This document shows, piece by piece, positions 1 to 8,918 of a stretch of 64,000 nucleotides of DNA (position 1 is its first letter; each line of letters begins with the position of its first letter). A program made the translations under genes and the position numbers. This DNA is from Rhodopseudomonas sp. P2A-2r (lineage in GTDB: Bacteria > Pseudomonadota > Alphaproteobacteria > Rhizobiales > Xanthobacteraceae), in the NCBI RefSeq assembly GCF_026015985.1, contig NZ_CP110389.1, positions 1,644,001 through 1,708,000 of the forward strand. The letters are read 5' to 3'. The notes beneath the pieces are model-generated. The model did not search any database, was not told where the DNA came from, and was given only the letters and a program-made list of their open reading frames with translations.

Positions 1-1253
1 CGGCACCGGCCGGCGGTTACGGTCGGCCTCGGCCTGCACGTTGGTGTCCTGTGCCAGCGCGTCCCTGGGAGGTTGCGACGACAGCACCAGCGCATGATGT
101 TTGGTGACGAAGCCACCCTGGCCATAGAGCAGGCCGGTTGTCGCGCCGGCGCGGATCTTGCGCACCATGGCGCAGGCGGCATGCGCCATGTAGTCGTTGA
201 GCGGTGCACCGAAGAAGGTGAGGCCGCCGGTTACCGTGGGCATCACGTCGGCGCCGAGGCCGAGCGTCCGCCGCGCCATCTTTGGCACGCAGGGAAAGCA
301 GCTGTATAGCTCGATGGCGTCGAAGCCCTTGTCGTTGGCCAGATCCATCGCCGCCGTCAGCACCGCATTCTGGGCGTGGCTTTCGTAGAACTGGTCACGA
401 TCGAGATAATCGCGCGGCTCCTCGGCCGAGGCGCCGCCGTGGATGTGCACCATGCGGTCCTCAGGGATCCCTGCGGCGCGCGCCTTCGCGAGGCTGGTCA
501 CCAAAATCGCCGCCGCCTGGTTGACCATCGGGTTGGCCACCATCAGCTTGGTGTAGGGCCAGGCGATCAGCCGGTTGTCGGGAGTGGGCGTGGTGATCTC
601 GGCGGGCGTGTAGGCCTTCTTGATCCAGGCTTCGGGATTTTGGGCGGCGACTGCGGCATAGCGCGCCCACAGTTCGCCGGACTCTTCGGCCGCTTCGCGC
701 GGCGTCAGCCCCCAATGCGCGGCCGTCGCCGCTTCGTAGAACGGATACACCGTGACCGGCTTGGCGACGCCGAGTGTGGCGGCCATCGGCCTCTGGTAGT
801 TGGCGCCGCGCAGCGGCTCCGGCGCGTCATGGGCAAAGGGCGGCCACGGCAGTGTCACGCCGGCGCGCTCGGCCTTGGTGGCGGTCGACTGCGCCTCCGC
901 GCCGCAGATCGCCGCCACGCGGGATTCGCCGCGCGCGATACGTTGCGCCGCCTCGTGGATGTAGCGGATCGGACTCTCGCCGCCGACAGGGCCGTAGTAG
1001 CAATGCTTCGGTGCGATGCCGAGCCTGTCGCTGAGCAGCTTTGCCGGATCGTGATAGCGCCAGCTCAGAAAATTCACGATGTCGAGGAGTCGATGTCGTG
1101 GAGCAGCCTGCCGCCGCTGTCCTGTTCCGCGCGCGTGAGTGCCTGCACCATCAGCGCCAGCGGCTCGAGGCCGGCGGCGATCTCCTTCGGATGATCGGAG
1201 AATTCGCCGACGCCGACGATGACGGGAATGCGGTCTTCAGTTTGGTCGGTCAT
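1..1253 (-). CDS. Thiolase-like acetyl-CoA acetyltransferase, partial and frameshifted
   Basis: The gene starts at ATG 1253 (MTDQTEDRIPVIVGVGEF) and runs off the left edge of the window. The protein reads as a member of the acetyl-CoA acetyltransferase/SCP-x thiolase-like family, which condenses or cleaves acyl-CoA, or acts as a lipid-transfer-type thiolase fold without the full catalytic set. After about 55 residues the frame closes (DIDSSTS, stop); reading on in the next frame restores the family sequence (LDIVNFLSWRYHDP, later RVAAICGAEAQS and ELYSCFPCVPKMARR). The break lies near 1086, where a CCC run on the coding strand appears to have lost one base. It lies upstream in the same direction as several fatty-acid genes, in keeping with a beta-oxidation role. 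Substrate cannot be told from sequence. Confidence 0.75.
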
Positions 1254-1264
1254 TTTGTTGTTTC

Positions 1265-1395
1265 ACTTTCTTAGGTCATCATCTCGCCGTCGCCCGTCGA
1301 GGCTCGCCGAAGCGGCGAGCACCTCAGGGTGACGGCTGCAACAAGCTTATCGTCATCTTGAGGTGCGCGCAGTTGCGCGCCTCGAAGGATGGCTG
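1265..1395. repeat. Palindromic GC-rich intergenic repeat
   Basis: The gap between the thiolase-like gene and the oxidase gene holds two divergent half-repeats (TCGAGGCTCGCC... and ...CCTCGAAGGATGG) around CACCTCAGGGTGACGG and CATCTTGAGGTGCG. The same arms recur at 4544-4656, so this is a dispersed REP-like element rather than a gene-specific terminator. Confidence 0.55.
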
Positions 1396-1405
1396 CGAGC
1401 TCCAT

Positions 1406-2539
1406 CTATTCCGCTACCAGCGCAGCCAGATGCTCGGCGGCATCGGCAAAATCTTCCTTGAACTCCTGCACAACTGCGCCTGCGGATTTGACGCTGTCAA
1501 TCAGACCGACGCCCTGGCCGACGAAATAGCTGACCAGGTCGCGCGCGGCGGCATTGCCAGCCGCGGCGGAACGATCGATGGAGGCGAAGGCGTCGCGGCT
1601 GATGATGCTCTGTAACGGCATGGGCAGCGCGCCCGGACTGTCCGGCCCGCGATCCCAGGCGTCGGTCCAGACGGAACGCAATTGCCGTGCGGGTTTGCCG
1701 GTGCGGCCCTTCGAGCGCACGGCATCGCGCGACGAGGCGGCGATCATCTTCTCGCGAAAGATCTCCGTCGTCTCGGATTCCACCGTGGCCAGCCACACCG
1801 AGCCGGTCCAGGCGCCGGCGGCCCCCATGGCCATGCACCCCGCCATCTGCCGTCCGGTCATGATGCCGCCAGCGGCCAGCACCGGCACGTCGCGGATCGG
1901 CTTGATGGCCTTGATCACTTCCGGCACCAGCACCATGGTCGATACCTCGCCGCAATGGCCGCCGGCCTCGGTGCCCTGCGCCACTAGAATGTCGACGCCC
2001 GCCGCCACCTGGCGGATGGCGTGCTCCCGGGCGCCCACAAGGGCCGCGACCGGCACGCCGTGCTGCTTGCCCATCTCGATCATTGCCTTGGGCGGCACGC
2101 CCAGCGCATTGGCGATCAGCCGGATCGGATGGTTGAAGGACACGTCGAGCAGTTCCAGCGCCCGCGTGCCGTCGAATGGCTGCGGCTGGTCGGCCGGCAC
2201 TTCGGTCATGGTGAGCTCGATGCCGTATTTCTTCAGCAGGTTTTCGGTGAAATCGCGATGCGCCGGCGACACGCGGCTCTCCAGGCTCTTCCACGTCACG
2301 TTCTTCTCGCCGGCCGTCGACATGTTCTCCGGGATCAGCACGTCGATGCCGTAGGGCCTGCCATCGACGTGGGCGTCGATCCACTTCAGCTCCTGCTCCA
2401 GCGTCTCCGGCGAATGCACGGTGGCGCCGAGCACGCCGAAGCCACCGGCGCGGCTGACGGCGGCGACCACGTCGCGGCAATGGCTGAAGGCGAGCAGGGG
2501 AAAGTCGATCCCCAGCATCGCGCAGATTGGCGATTTCAT
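1406..2539 (-). CDS. NAD(P)H-dependent flavin oxidoreductase / nitronate monooxygenase family
   Basis: A 377-residue TIM-barrel flavoprotein of the nitronate monooxygenase (2-nitropropane dioxygenase) family, FMN-dependent and cytoplasmic. The N-terminus (CAMLGIDFPLLAFSHCRDV) and the central GTEAGGHCG motif, which carries the conserved catalytic histidine region, are diagnostic, as is the GGI phosphate-binding loop (VLAAGGIMTGRQM). Start ATG 2539 places the first conserved strand at the usual distance from the N-terminus. Family members oxidise nitronates, but many in acyl-CoA clusters have no known substrate, including enoyl-reductase-like ones. It lies on the same strand as the thiolase-like gene, 150 bp upstream of it, and may be co-transcribed with it. 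Function within this cluster is not settled by the sequence. Confidence 0.85.
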   Translation of the reverse strand: MKSPICAMLGIDFPLLAFSHCRDVVAAVSRAGGFGVLGATVHSPETLEQELKWIDAHVDGRPYGIDVLIPENMSTAGEKNVTWKSLESRVSPAHRDFTENLLKKYGIELTMTEVPADQPQPFDGTRALELLDVSFNHPIRLIANALGVPPKAMIEMGKQHGVPVAALVGAREHAIRQVAAGVDILVAQGTEAGGHCGEVSTMVLVPEVIKAIKPIRDVPVLAAGGIMTGRQMAGCMAMGAAGAWTGSVWLATVESETTEIFREKMIAASSRDAVRSKGRTGKPARQLRSVWTDAWDRGPDSPGALPMPLQSIISRDAFASIDRSAAAGNAAARDLVSYFVGQGVGLIDSVKSAGAVVQEFKEDFADAAEHLAALVAE

Positions 2540-2865
2540 GATGCGTTGCTCCCGGCGGGGTCGTGCCCGCTCGTTCGGCGGGTTGCTGCGACGCTAGCGC
2601 AGGAGATGCGGTGGTGCCAAGAGAGGCGAAGCTTTTGCCATTGTCGTCACCCGCGAAAGCGGGTGACCCAGTTTGCCGTCGCGCAAGCGAGTCGCTCGGA
2701 AGGCGCGTTGACTGGATCCCCGCTTTCGCGGGGACGACAGCAGTACAATGTCATTCCGCCCGGCAAAATATCGGCCGTGCGCGTCGCCGATTTCCTGCTT
2801 GCGCTTTCGCGTCATGGGGCAAATGCTGGGCGCAACAAGCAAAATAAAACGCAGGGAGCAACACC
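2540..2865. repeat. Divergent intergenic region with palindromic repeat
   Basis: This 326-bp gap separates two divergently transcribed oxidase genes and should hold both promoters. At about 2643-2741 it carries an interrupted inverted repeat: a short hairpin ACCCGCGAAAGCGGGT on the left, and CCCCGCTTTCGCGGGG on the right, with GTCGTC/GACGAC flanks. I see no further gene. Confidence 0.6.
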
Positions 2866-4524
2866 ATGGCCACGCAGCCGCAATCCGCCCAGGGCAAGCC
2901 AGCCGCGCGCTATGACGTCGTCGTGGTCGGCGCCGGATTCGCCGGCCTGTACATGCTGCACCGACTGCGCGGCCTCGGTCTTACGGCGCGGGTCTATGAG
3001 CAGGGCGGTGATGTCGGCGGGACCTGGTACTGGAACCGCTATCCCGGCGCGCGCTGCGACGTCGAAAGCATGCAATATTCGTTTTCGTTCGACGACGAAC
3101 TGCAGCAGACGTGGAACTGGAGCGAGCGCTACGCGCCGCAGCCGGAAATCCTGCGCTACGCCAACCACGTCGCCGACCGCTTTGACCTGCGCCGCGATAT
3201 CCAGCTCGACACCCGCGTCGAGTCCGCCGTGTTCGACGAGCACAGCAACCGCTGGACGGTGACGACCTCCGGCGGCAGCGTTTCCGCGCGCCATGTCGTG
3301 CTGGCCACCGGCTGCCTGTCCAATGCCCGGATGCCGGAGTTCAAGGGCCTGCGCGATTTTCAGGGCGAGGTCTATCACACCGGCCACTGGCCGCATGCAC
3401 CGGTGGACTTCACCGGCCTGCGCGTCGGTGTGATCGGCACCGGTTCGTCGGCGATTCAGTCCATTCCGCTGATCGCCGAGCAGGCGAGCCAGGTGTTGGT
3501 GTTTCAGCGCACCGCCAATTTCAGCGTGCCGGCGCGCAATGCACCGCTCACCGACGAGGAGCGCGCGCGCTGGCGCGCGGATTATGCAGAGCTGCGTCGG
3601 CGCGCCCGAGAGGATATGAAGAACGGTATCCTGCAGGTGGTGCCCGACCGCGGCGCGCTCGACGATCCCGACGATATCAGGAGCCAGAAATACCAGGCGC
3701 GCTGGACATCGGGCGGACTGACCTTCATGGGTGTCTACAACAATCTCGCGCTGGAGCAGGCTGCCAACGACACTGCGGCGAATTTCATCCGCGAAAAAAT
3801 CGCGGAGATCGTTGAGGATCCCGAGACCGCAAGACTGCTGCAGCCGGACAACCATCCTGTCGGTTCAAAACGCATTTGCGTCGATACCGACTACTACGCC
3901 ACCTTCAATCGCCCGAACGTGAAGCTGGTGGATATCCGCTCGCATCCGATCGAGCAGATCCTGCCGCATGCGGTGCGCAGCGGCGGCAAGGATTATGAGG
4001 TCGATGCCTTGGTGCTGGCCACCGGCTTCGACGCGATGACCGGCTCGGTGGCGAAGATCGACATTCGCGGCCGGGGCGGCCAGACGCTCAACGACAAATG
4101 GGCGGAAGGCCCGCGCACCTATCTCGGCCTGATGAGCGCCGGCTTCCCCAACCTGTTCCTGATCACCGGCCCCGGTAGTCCCTCGGTGCTGTCGAACATG
4201 ATCGTGTCCATCGAGCAGCACGTCGACTGGATCGCCGACTGCCTCGCCTATATGGGCGACCGCGGCGTTGAGACCATGGAGGCGATGCGCCCGGCCGAAG
4301 ACAAATGGGTGGCCCATGTCAACGAGGTCGCGCAGGGCACGCTCTATCCGCAGGCCAATTCCTGGTACATGGGCGCCAACATCCCCGGCAAGCCGCAGAT
4401 CTTCATGCCCTACATCGGCGGCGTCGGCGTCTACCGACAGATCTGCAACGACGTCGCGGCAAAGGATTACGAGGGATTTGCGATGACGGTGGAGACGGTC
4501 ACGCACAAGGCGGCGGCATCCTGA
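2866..4524 (+). CDS. Baeyer-Villiger-type flavin monooxygenase (cyclohexanone/phenylacetone monooxygenase-like)
   Basis: A 552-residue class B flavoprotein monooxygenase. The first Rossmann motif GAGFAG (residues 22-27) binds FAD; the second, GTGSSA (191-196), binds NADPH. Between them lies FQGEVYHTGHWP (165-176), which fits the Baeyer-Villiger fingerprint FxGxxxHxxxW and separates this protein from ordinary FMO enzymes. Length matches the family (about 540-550). Such enzymes insert one oxygen next to a ketone, producing an ester or lactone. It is divergent from the nitronate monooxygenase-like gene and convergent with the SDR gene. With the downstream CoA-ester genes it suggests oxidation of a cyclic or branched ketone feeding beta-oxidation; the actual ketone is unknown. 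Confidence 0.88.
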   Translation: MATQPQSAQGKPAARYDVVVVGAGFAGLYMLHRLRGLGLTARVYEQGGDVGGTWYWNRYPGARCDVESMQYSFSFDDELQQTWNWSERYAPQPEILRYANHVADRFDLRRDIQLDTRVESAVFDEHSNRWTVTTSGGSVSARHVVLATGCLSNARMPEFKGLRDFQGEVYHTGHWPHAPVDFTGLRVGVIGTGSSAIQSIPLIAEQASQVLVFQRTANFSVPARNAPLTDEERARWRADYAELRRRAREDMKNGILQVVPDRGALDDPDDIRSQKYQARWTSGGLTFMGVYNNLALEQAANDTAANFIREKIAEIVEDPETARLLQPDNHPVGSKRICVDTDYYATFNRPNVKLVDIRSHPIEQILPHAVRSGGKDYEVDALVLATGFDAMTGSVAKIDIRGRGGQTLNDKWAEGPRTYLGLMSAGFPNLFLITGPGSPSVLSNMIVSIEQHVDWIADCLAYMGDRGVETMEAMRPAEDKWVAHVNEVAQGTLYPQANSWYMGANIPGKPQIFMPYIGGVGVYRQICNDVAAKDYEGFAMTVETVTHKAAAS

Positions 4525-4543
4525 CGAGCGCTCAACATACTCG

Positions 4544-4656
4544 GCCGTCATCCTGAGGCGCCGTCGCACTTGCGACGGCCTCGAAGGATGTGCCGCCTGC
4601 GCTTGTCGCCGCATCCTTCGAGGCTCGCCAAGTGGCTCGCGCCTCAGGATGACGGC
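4544..4656. repeat. Long inverted repeat (REP-like) between convergent genes
   Basis: The arms GCCGTCATCCTGAGGCGC and GCGCCTCAGGATGACGGC are exact reverse complements, and an inner pair (CCTCGAAGGATG / CATCCTTCGAGG) folds inside. It sits between the convergent monooxygenase and SDR genes, where the RNA hairpin could also stop transcription from both sides. Related arms occur at 1265-1395. Confidence 0.75.
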
Positions 4657-4671
4657 AGCGGAGTGTTCGCC

Positions 4672-5451
4672 TCAAAACGCCGTATAGCCGCCGTCGATCA
4701 CGAATGTATCGGCGGTGTGATAGGACGACGCCTTGCTCATCAGATACACCGCGATGCCGCCGAAGTCGGACGGCTCGCCGAACCGGCGCATCGGAATTCG
4801 CGGCATCACATTGGCGACGAACTTGTCGTTGGCCATCAGGCCCGCCGTCATGTCGCTCTTGATCCAGCCCGGCAGGATGGCATTGGCGGTGACGCCCTGG
4901 CGCGCCAGTTCGACGGCGAGCGCGCGGACCAGCGCGTTGATCGCGGCCTTGGTCGCGGCATAGTGCTCGTTGCGCGCGGTGCCGAAGATCGACGCAAGGC
5001 TGGAGGTCGCCACCAGCCGGCCGAACTTGTCGCCGGCTTCCGCCCGCTCGGTCATGTGCCGCGCCGCTGCCTGGAAGACGTGAAACACGCCGTCGAGATT
5101 GGTGGCGAACATGCTGCGCCACTGCTCCTCGGTGCGATCGATGAAGGCGTGGCGTCCGCCGCCGCCGATGCCGGCATTGGCAAAGCAGCCATCGACCCTG
5201 CCGAACCTTTGCAGCGTGGCATCCATGGCGGCCTTCACCGAAGCCGTGTCGGTGACGTCGCAGACCTGGCTGTCGACCTTGCCCGCGCTGCCCGCCATGG
5301 TCGCGGCCGCCATCGCATTCTTGTCGGCGTTGCGGCCCCAGATCGAGACGCTGGCGCCGGCCGCGGCCAGTGCCTGCGCGATGCCGAGGCCGATGCCGCC
5401 ATTGCCGCCGGTGACGATGGCCACACGGCCGCTCAGATCGAAGATGCTCAT
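4672..5451 (-). CDS. SDR family oxidoreductase
   Basis: A classical short-chain dehydrogenase of 259 residues. The cofactor motif TGGNGGIG is at residues 14-21, followed by the NAG-type segment (ANAGIGGG), the catalytic serine region (VATSSLAS) and the YxxxK pair (YAATK) near residue 160. I chose ATG 5451 because it puts the glycine motif at the normal position; longer upstream readings have no family support. It is divergent from the enoyl-CoA hydratase gene at 5611. In the cluster it could oxidise a hydroxyacyl-CoA or a secondary alcohol, a role comparable to LvaD in levulinate catabolism, but that match is by context only. Confidence 0.88.
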   Translation of the reverse strand: MSIFDLSGRVAIVTGGNGGIGLGIAQALAAAGASVSIWGRNADKNAMAAATMAGSAGKVDSQVCDVTDTASVKAAMDATLQRFGRVDGCFANAGIGGGGRHAFIDRTEEQWRSMFATNLDGVFHVFQAAARHMTERAEAGDKFGRLVATSSLASIFGTARNEHYAATKAAINALVRALAVELARQGVTANAILPGWIKSDMTAGLMANDKFVANVMPRIPMRRFGEPSDFGGIAVYLMSKASSYHTADTFVIDGGYTAF

Positions 5452-5610
5452 CGGCGTTTCCGTTGTTTGGCGTGCGTTGGTCGCGCGTCCGGGGGCGATC
5501 AGGTGCTCGCGCGGGAGCATGGACAAGCGCGCCGGAAAAATCAAATATGCAGAGATCAAATGCTTCTGCCACACCGCGGAATAAACACGCGGATCATTGA
5601 CGAGGAAACG

Positions 5611-6405
5611 ATGCAGTTCACCCATGTCACGCTCGATTTCGACGGCCCGGTCGCCATCCTCACACTCGACCATCAGGAGGTGATGAATGCCGTGTCGATC
5701 GACATGCTCGGCGGTCTCGGCGAGGCGCTCGATGCGATCGACGATAAGCGCGACGAGGTACGCTGCCTGGTGATCACCGGTGCCGGCCGCGCCTTCTGCA
5801 CCGGCGCCAATTTGCAGGGCCGCAACAACCAGGTGACCAAGACGAAGAGCGGCGCCGGCGCCGCGCTGGAGACCGCCTTTCATCCGTTCCTGCGCCGGCT
5901 GCGCAACCTGCATTGCCCGATCGTGACCGCGGTGAACGGCCCCGCCGCCGGCGCCGGCATGAGCTTCGCGCTGATGGGCGACATCATCCTGTGCGCGCGC
6001 TCGTCATATTTCCTGCAGGCATTCCGCCGCATCGGGCTGGTGCCGGATTGCGGCTCGACCTGGCTGCTGCCGCGCCTGGTCGGCAAGGCGCGCTCGGTGG
6101 AGCTGTCGCTGCTCGGCGAGCGGCTGCCTGCCGAGAAGGCGCTGGAATGGGGCCTGATCAATCGCGTTCATGAGGATGCGGTCTTGATGGAGGAGACCAT
6201 GAAGCTCGCCCACGACCTCGCCAACGGCCCGACGGTGTCGCTGTCGCTGATCCGCAAGATGTACTGGGAGAGTTCGGAGAATTCCTTCGAGGAGCAGATC
6301 AACCTCGAATACGAATCGCAGCGCATCGCCGGCGCTACCGAGGATTTCAAGGAAGGCGTCTCCGCGTTCCTCGAAAAACGTCCCGCCAAGTTCAAGGGCA
6401 AGTAA
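5611..6405 (+). CDS. Enoyl-CoA hydratase/isomerase family protein (PaaG-like)
   Basis: A 264-residue crotonase-fold protein acting on acyl-CoA esters. The oxyanion-hole segments GAGRAFCTGANLQG and NGPAAGAGMSFALMGD are present. The second acidic position lies in IGLVPDCGSTWLLPRLVG, where Asp replaces one of the two glutamates of hydratases; this pattern is typical of PaaG-like isomerases rather than plain hydratases. Start ATG 5611 follows GAGGAAACG. The kinase gene begins 6 bp after the stop, so the two are probably translated from one message. Confidence 0.88.
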   Translation: MQFTHVTLDFDGPVAILTLDHQEVMNAVSIDMLGGLGEALDAIDDKRDEVRCLVITGAGRAFCTGANLQGRNNQVTKTKSGAGAALETAFHPFLRRLRNLHCPIVTAVNGPAAGAGMSFALMGDIILCARSSYFLQAFRRIGLVPDCGSTWLLPRLVGKARSVELSLLGERLPAEKALEWGLINRVHEDAVLMEETMKLAHDLANGPTVSLSLIRKMYWESSENSFEEQINLEYESQRIAGATEDFKEGVSAFLEKRPAKFKGK

Positions 6406-6411
6406 CTGCGC

Positions 6412-7422
6412 GTGGGCGGCTTGACCGCCGCGGCAACCATGGACGAGCTGCTGGCGCGCAGCGCGGCGGCGTGGTGTCCGGGCGCTACCGGCGTGACGTC
6501 GGCGGTGCGCCTGTCCGGCGGCGCCAGCCAGGAGACGTGGTCATTCGACATCGTGCATCCCGATGGCGCGATCGGCGCCATCCTGCGTCGTGCGCCGCAG
6601 GGTTTTGGCGCGGCATCGGGGCGCGCCTGCGGGCTCGACACCGAGGCGGCCTTGATTCGGCTGGCCCGGAACGCCGGCGTGCCGGCGCCGGTGGTGCTGC
6701 ATGTGCTGGAGGATGGTGACCGGCTCGGCACCGGCTTCATCATGCAGCGGATCGACGGCGAGACCATCCCGCGGAAGATTCTGCGCGATGCGATTTTCGC
6801 CGGGGTGCGCCCGAAACTGGCGCGACAGGCCGGCGCCATCCTGGCAAAAATCCACGGAATCGCGCTGCCACAATTGCCTGAACTTCGTCGCATGACTGCC
6901 GCAACGGAAATCGACGAACTTGCCCGCGACATCCGCAGCTTCAACTGGCCGCGGCCGGTATTCGAATTGGCACTGCGCTGGCTCCGCGATCGCGACCCCG
7001 GTCCGCCGGAGCACACCACCCTCGTGCATGGCGATTTCCGTCACGGCAATCTGATGATCGGGGCCGACGGCATCCGCGCCGTGCTCGACTGGGAGCTGGC
7101 GCACACCGGCGATCCCATGGAAGATCTCGGCTGGATCTGCGTCAATTCCTGGCGGTTCGGCGAGATCGACAAGCCGGTCGGCGGCTTCGGTTCGCGTGAG
7201 GATCTGTTCGCCGGCTATCAAGAAGCCGGCGGCGGCCGCATCGATGCCGAGCGCGTCAAGTTCTGGGAAGTGATGGGCACCTTGCGCTGGGGCGTGATGT
7301 GCTGCGGCATGATGCAACGGTTTCGCGAGGGACCTGAGCATTCGGTCGAGCGCGCCATGATCGGGCGCCGTTCGTCGGAAACCGAGATCGATCTGTTGCG
7401 GCTGCTGGCACCGCGGGCATGA
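6412..7422 (+). CDS. APH-like phosphotransferase (LvaA/ACAD10-type acyl-CoA kinase candidate)
   Basis: A 336-residue aminoglycoside-phosphotransferase/choline-kinase fold protein. The Brenner-type catalytic motif is LVHGDFRHGNLM and the metal-binding aspartate follows in VLDWELAHTGDP. The start is uncertain: GTG 6412 lies 6 bp after the upstream stop; ATG 6439 would give 327 residues. Proteins of this subfamily next to acyl-CoA dehydrogenases are not antibiotic-resistance enzymes. The best studied bacterial one, LvaA, phosphorylates the 4-hydroxyl of 4-hydroxyvaleryl-CoA together with LvaB. The following gene is a DUF6285 protein of the LvaB type, and an acyl-CoA dehydrogenase lies 1.5 kb on, so the same chemistry is likely here; this is inference from family and neighbours. 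Confidence 0.82.
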   Translation: MGGLTAAATMDELLARSAAAWCPGATGVTSAVRLSGGASQETWSFDIVHPDGAIGAILRRAPQGFGAASGRACGLDTEAALIRLARNAGVPAPVVLHVLEDGDRLGTGFIMQRIDGETIPRKILRDAIFAGVRPKLARQAGAILAKIHGIALPQLPELRRMTAATEIDELARDIRSFNWPRPVFELALRWLRDRDPGPPEHTTLVHGDFRHGNLMIGADGIRAVLDWELAHTGDPMEDLGWICVNSWRFGEIDKPVGGFGSREDLFAGYQEAGGGRIDAERVKFWEVMGTLRWGVMCCGMMQRFREGPEHSVERAMIGRRSSETEIDLLRLLAPRA

Positions 7423-7461
7423 TCCCGAAAAGTGGAATCCGGTTTTCGGACAGGATCATGC
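7417..7461. repeat. Inverted repeat overlapping the kinase stop codon
   Basis: GCATGATCCCGAAAA and TTTTCGGACAGGATCATGC form an imperfect palindrome. The first arm contains the kinase stop codon (TGA 7420-7422). The element lies between the kinase and its DUF6285 partner. To my knowledge this sequence type is widely dispersed in Bradyrhizobium-like genomes. Confidence 0.65.
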
Positions 7462-7482
7462 CCCGTCAAGAAGGATCATGAA

Positions 7483-7852
7483 ATGCAGGACGAACCGACC
7501 CCGGTTGAACTGATCAATGCGGTCGCCGAGTTTCTCCGCGCCGACATCGTGCCGCAAATTTCCGGCCACGCTGCCTTCAAGCTGCGGGTCTCGCTCAATG
7601 CGCTCGATCTGGTGGCGCGGCAATTGTCGTTGCAGGGGGAGCGATGCCGCGGAATTGCACGGTCTGACTATGCTGCTCGGCGTGCACGGCACGCTGGCAG
7701 GCTTGAACGCAGACCTTGCCGAACGTATTGCGCAGGGCAACATCGATCTGGAAACGCCCGGCGTGAAGGATCATCTGTGGCAGACGACGCTAGCGAAGCT
7801 GGCTGTCGATCAGCCAAACTACGCGGCGTATCAAGAAGAACTCAAAAAGTAG
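7483..7852 (+). CDS. DUF6285 family protein (LvaB-like), frameshifted
   Basis: A protein of about 122 residues starting at ATG 7483 (MQDEPTPVELINAVAEFLR). It matches the DUF6285 pattern: a helical N-half (HAAFKLRVSLNALDLVARQL) and a C-half DAAELHGLTMLLG...LAERIAQGNIDL. The two halves are in different frames; the shift lies in the GGGGG run at 7635-7639, where one G too many would explain it. Family members sit beside APH-like kinases, and in Pseudomonas putida the small LvaB is needed for LvaA activity. It therefore probably forms the second subunit of the upstream kinase. No catalytic residues are evident. Confidence 0.72.
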
Positions 7853-7874
7853 CTACGCACTGGCGCTAGCCACA

Positions 7875-8003
7875 CGTGTCCCGGACGCGGTGCAGCGCTC
7901 TTTGCGCTGCTCCGCAGATCCGGGACCCATGGGCGACAAGAAAAGTGGGCCCCGGATCTGCGAAGCAACACTTCGTGTTGCATCGCGTCCGGGGCACGCA
8001 ACA
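7875..8003. repeat. Nested inverted repeats between convergent genes
   Basis: The region contains GTCCCGGACGCGGTGCA on the left and its near complement TGCATCGCGTCCGGGGCAC on the right, with smaller hairpins (GCGCTCTTTGCGC; CAACACTTCGTGTTG) and the pair GCAGATCCGGG / CCCGGATCTGC inside. It fills the gap between the DUF6285 gene and the convergent enoyl-CoA hydratase gene and may also end transcription. Confidence 0.65.
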
Positions 8004-8008
8004 GTTTG

Positions 8009-8787
8009 TTACTTTCCCACCCAGTTCGGCTTGCGCTTTTCCGCAAACGCCTTCGGGCCCTCGATATAATCCTGCGACGCCACCATCGCCTTCACCGCGG
8101 GATATTCGCGCTGCTCGGCGATGGCCTGTTCCAGCGATACGGCCAGCCCGCGTTCGATGACCTGCTTGGAGGCGCGGATCGACATCGGACTGTTGCCACA
8201 GATGGTCTGTGCCCAGCGCTCGGCAGCGGCCAGCGCCTGGCCCTGCGGCACCACCTCGTTGACGAAGCCGAGTTCAAGGCCCTCCTGTGCTTTGACATGG
8301 CGGCCGGTGAGGATCATGCCCATGGCGCGCTTCAGACCGATCTGACGCGGCAGCCGGTGCAACCCGCCGGCCATGGCGGCAAGGCCGACGCGCGGTTCGG
8401 GCAACGCGAACACCGCATTCTCCGAGGCGATGATCAGGTCGCAGGCCAGCGCGATCTCGAACCCCCGCCCATGGCGACGCCGTTGACCGCGGCGATGATC
8501 GGTTTGTCGCAATCGAACCGCGCGGTAAGTCCGGCAAAGCCCGACGTGTTCCAGCCGCGCTTGCCGCCGGCAGCCTGCCATTTCAGGTCGTTGCCGGCGC
8601 AGAACGCCTTGTCGCCGGCGCCGGTGACGATCGCCACCCATTGTTCGGGGTCGGCGGCGAAGTCGTTGAACACGTCGTGCAGCTCATTGTGTGCGTCGGT
8701 GTGCAGCGCGTTGTACACTTCGGGCCGCGACAGCGTCACGATGGTGATCGGACCCTTGCGGGTCACGGTCGAGAATTGCAGAGCCAT
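8009..8787 (-). CDS. Enoyl-CoA hydratase, frameshifted
   Basis: A crotonase-fold protein of about 259 residues. Start ATG 8787 follows a good ribosome-binding site (AAGGGAGG). The first half has GAGDKAFCAGNDLKW and AAVNGVAMGGG (oxyanion hole); the second half continues in another frame with FEIALACDLIIASENAVFAL and EPRVGL, ending KRKPNWVGK. The shift is in a five-base C run at 8462-8466 (G run on the coding strand), best explained by one lost base. The gene is divergent from the acyl-CoA dehydrogenase and shares a 131-bp control region with it, so the two are probably co-regulated and act in successive dehydrogenation and hydration steps. Confidence 0.82.
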
Positions 8788-8863
8788 TGCGGCCTCCCTT
8801 GTTTTTTCGTTGTGCAGAATATCCGGCGATGGGCCGCGCTTGACTTGATCTGACGATGTCATC

Positions 8864-8879
8864 TTAATCGCTCGATTAA
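8864..8879. promoter_or_regulatory. Perfect palindrome between divergent acyl-CoA genes, candidate operator
   Basis: TTAATCGCTCGATTAA consists of 7-bp inverted arms around CT. It lies 76 bp from the hydratase start and 39 bp from the dehydrogenase start, in AT-rich DNA unlike its surroundings. Size and symmetry suit a TetR-family dimer, a class that often controls acyl-CoA genes; no such regulator gene is in the immediate neighbourhood. Confidence 0.5.
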
Positions 8880-8918
8880 CAAGAGCAACAAAGCTCGCGA
8901 CAGAACCGGGAGAGCGCC

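Noticed and set aside
6412..7422. Aminoglycoside resistance gene
   Set aside because: The APH fold is shared, but the neighbours (DUF6285, acyl-CoA dehydrogenase, enoyl-CoA hydratases) fit acyl-CoA kinases of the LvaA/ACAD10 type.
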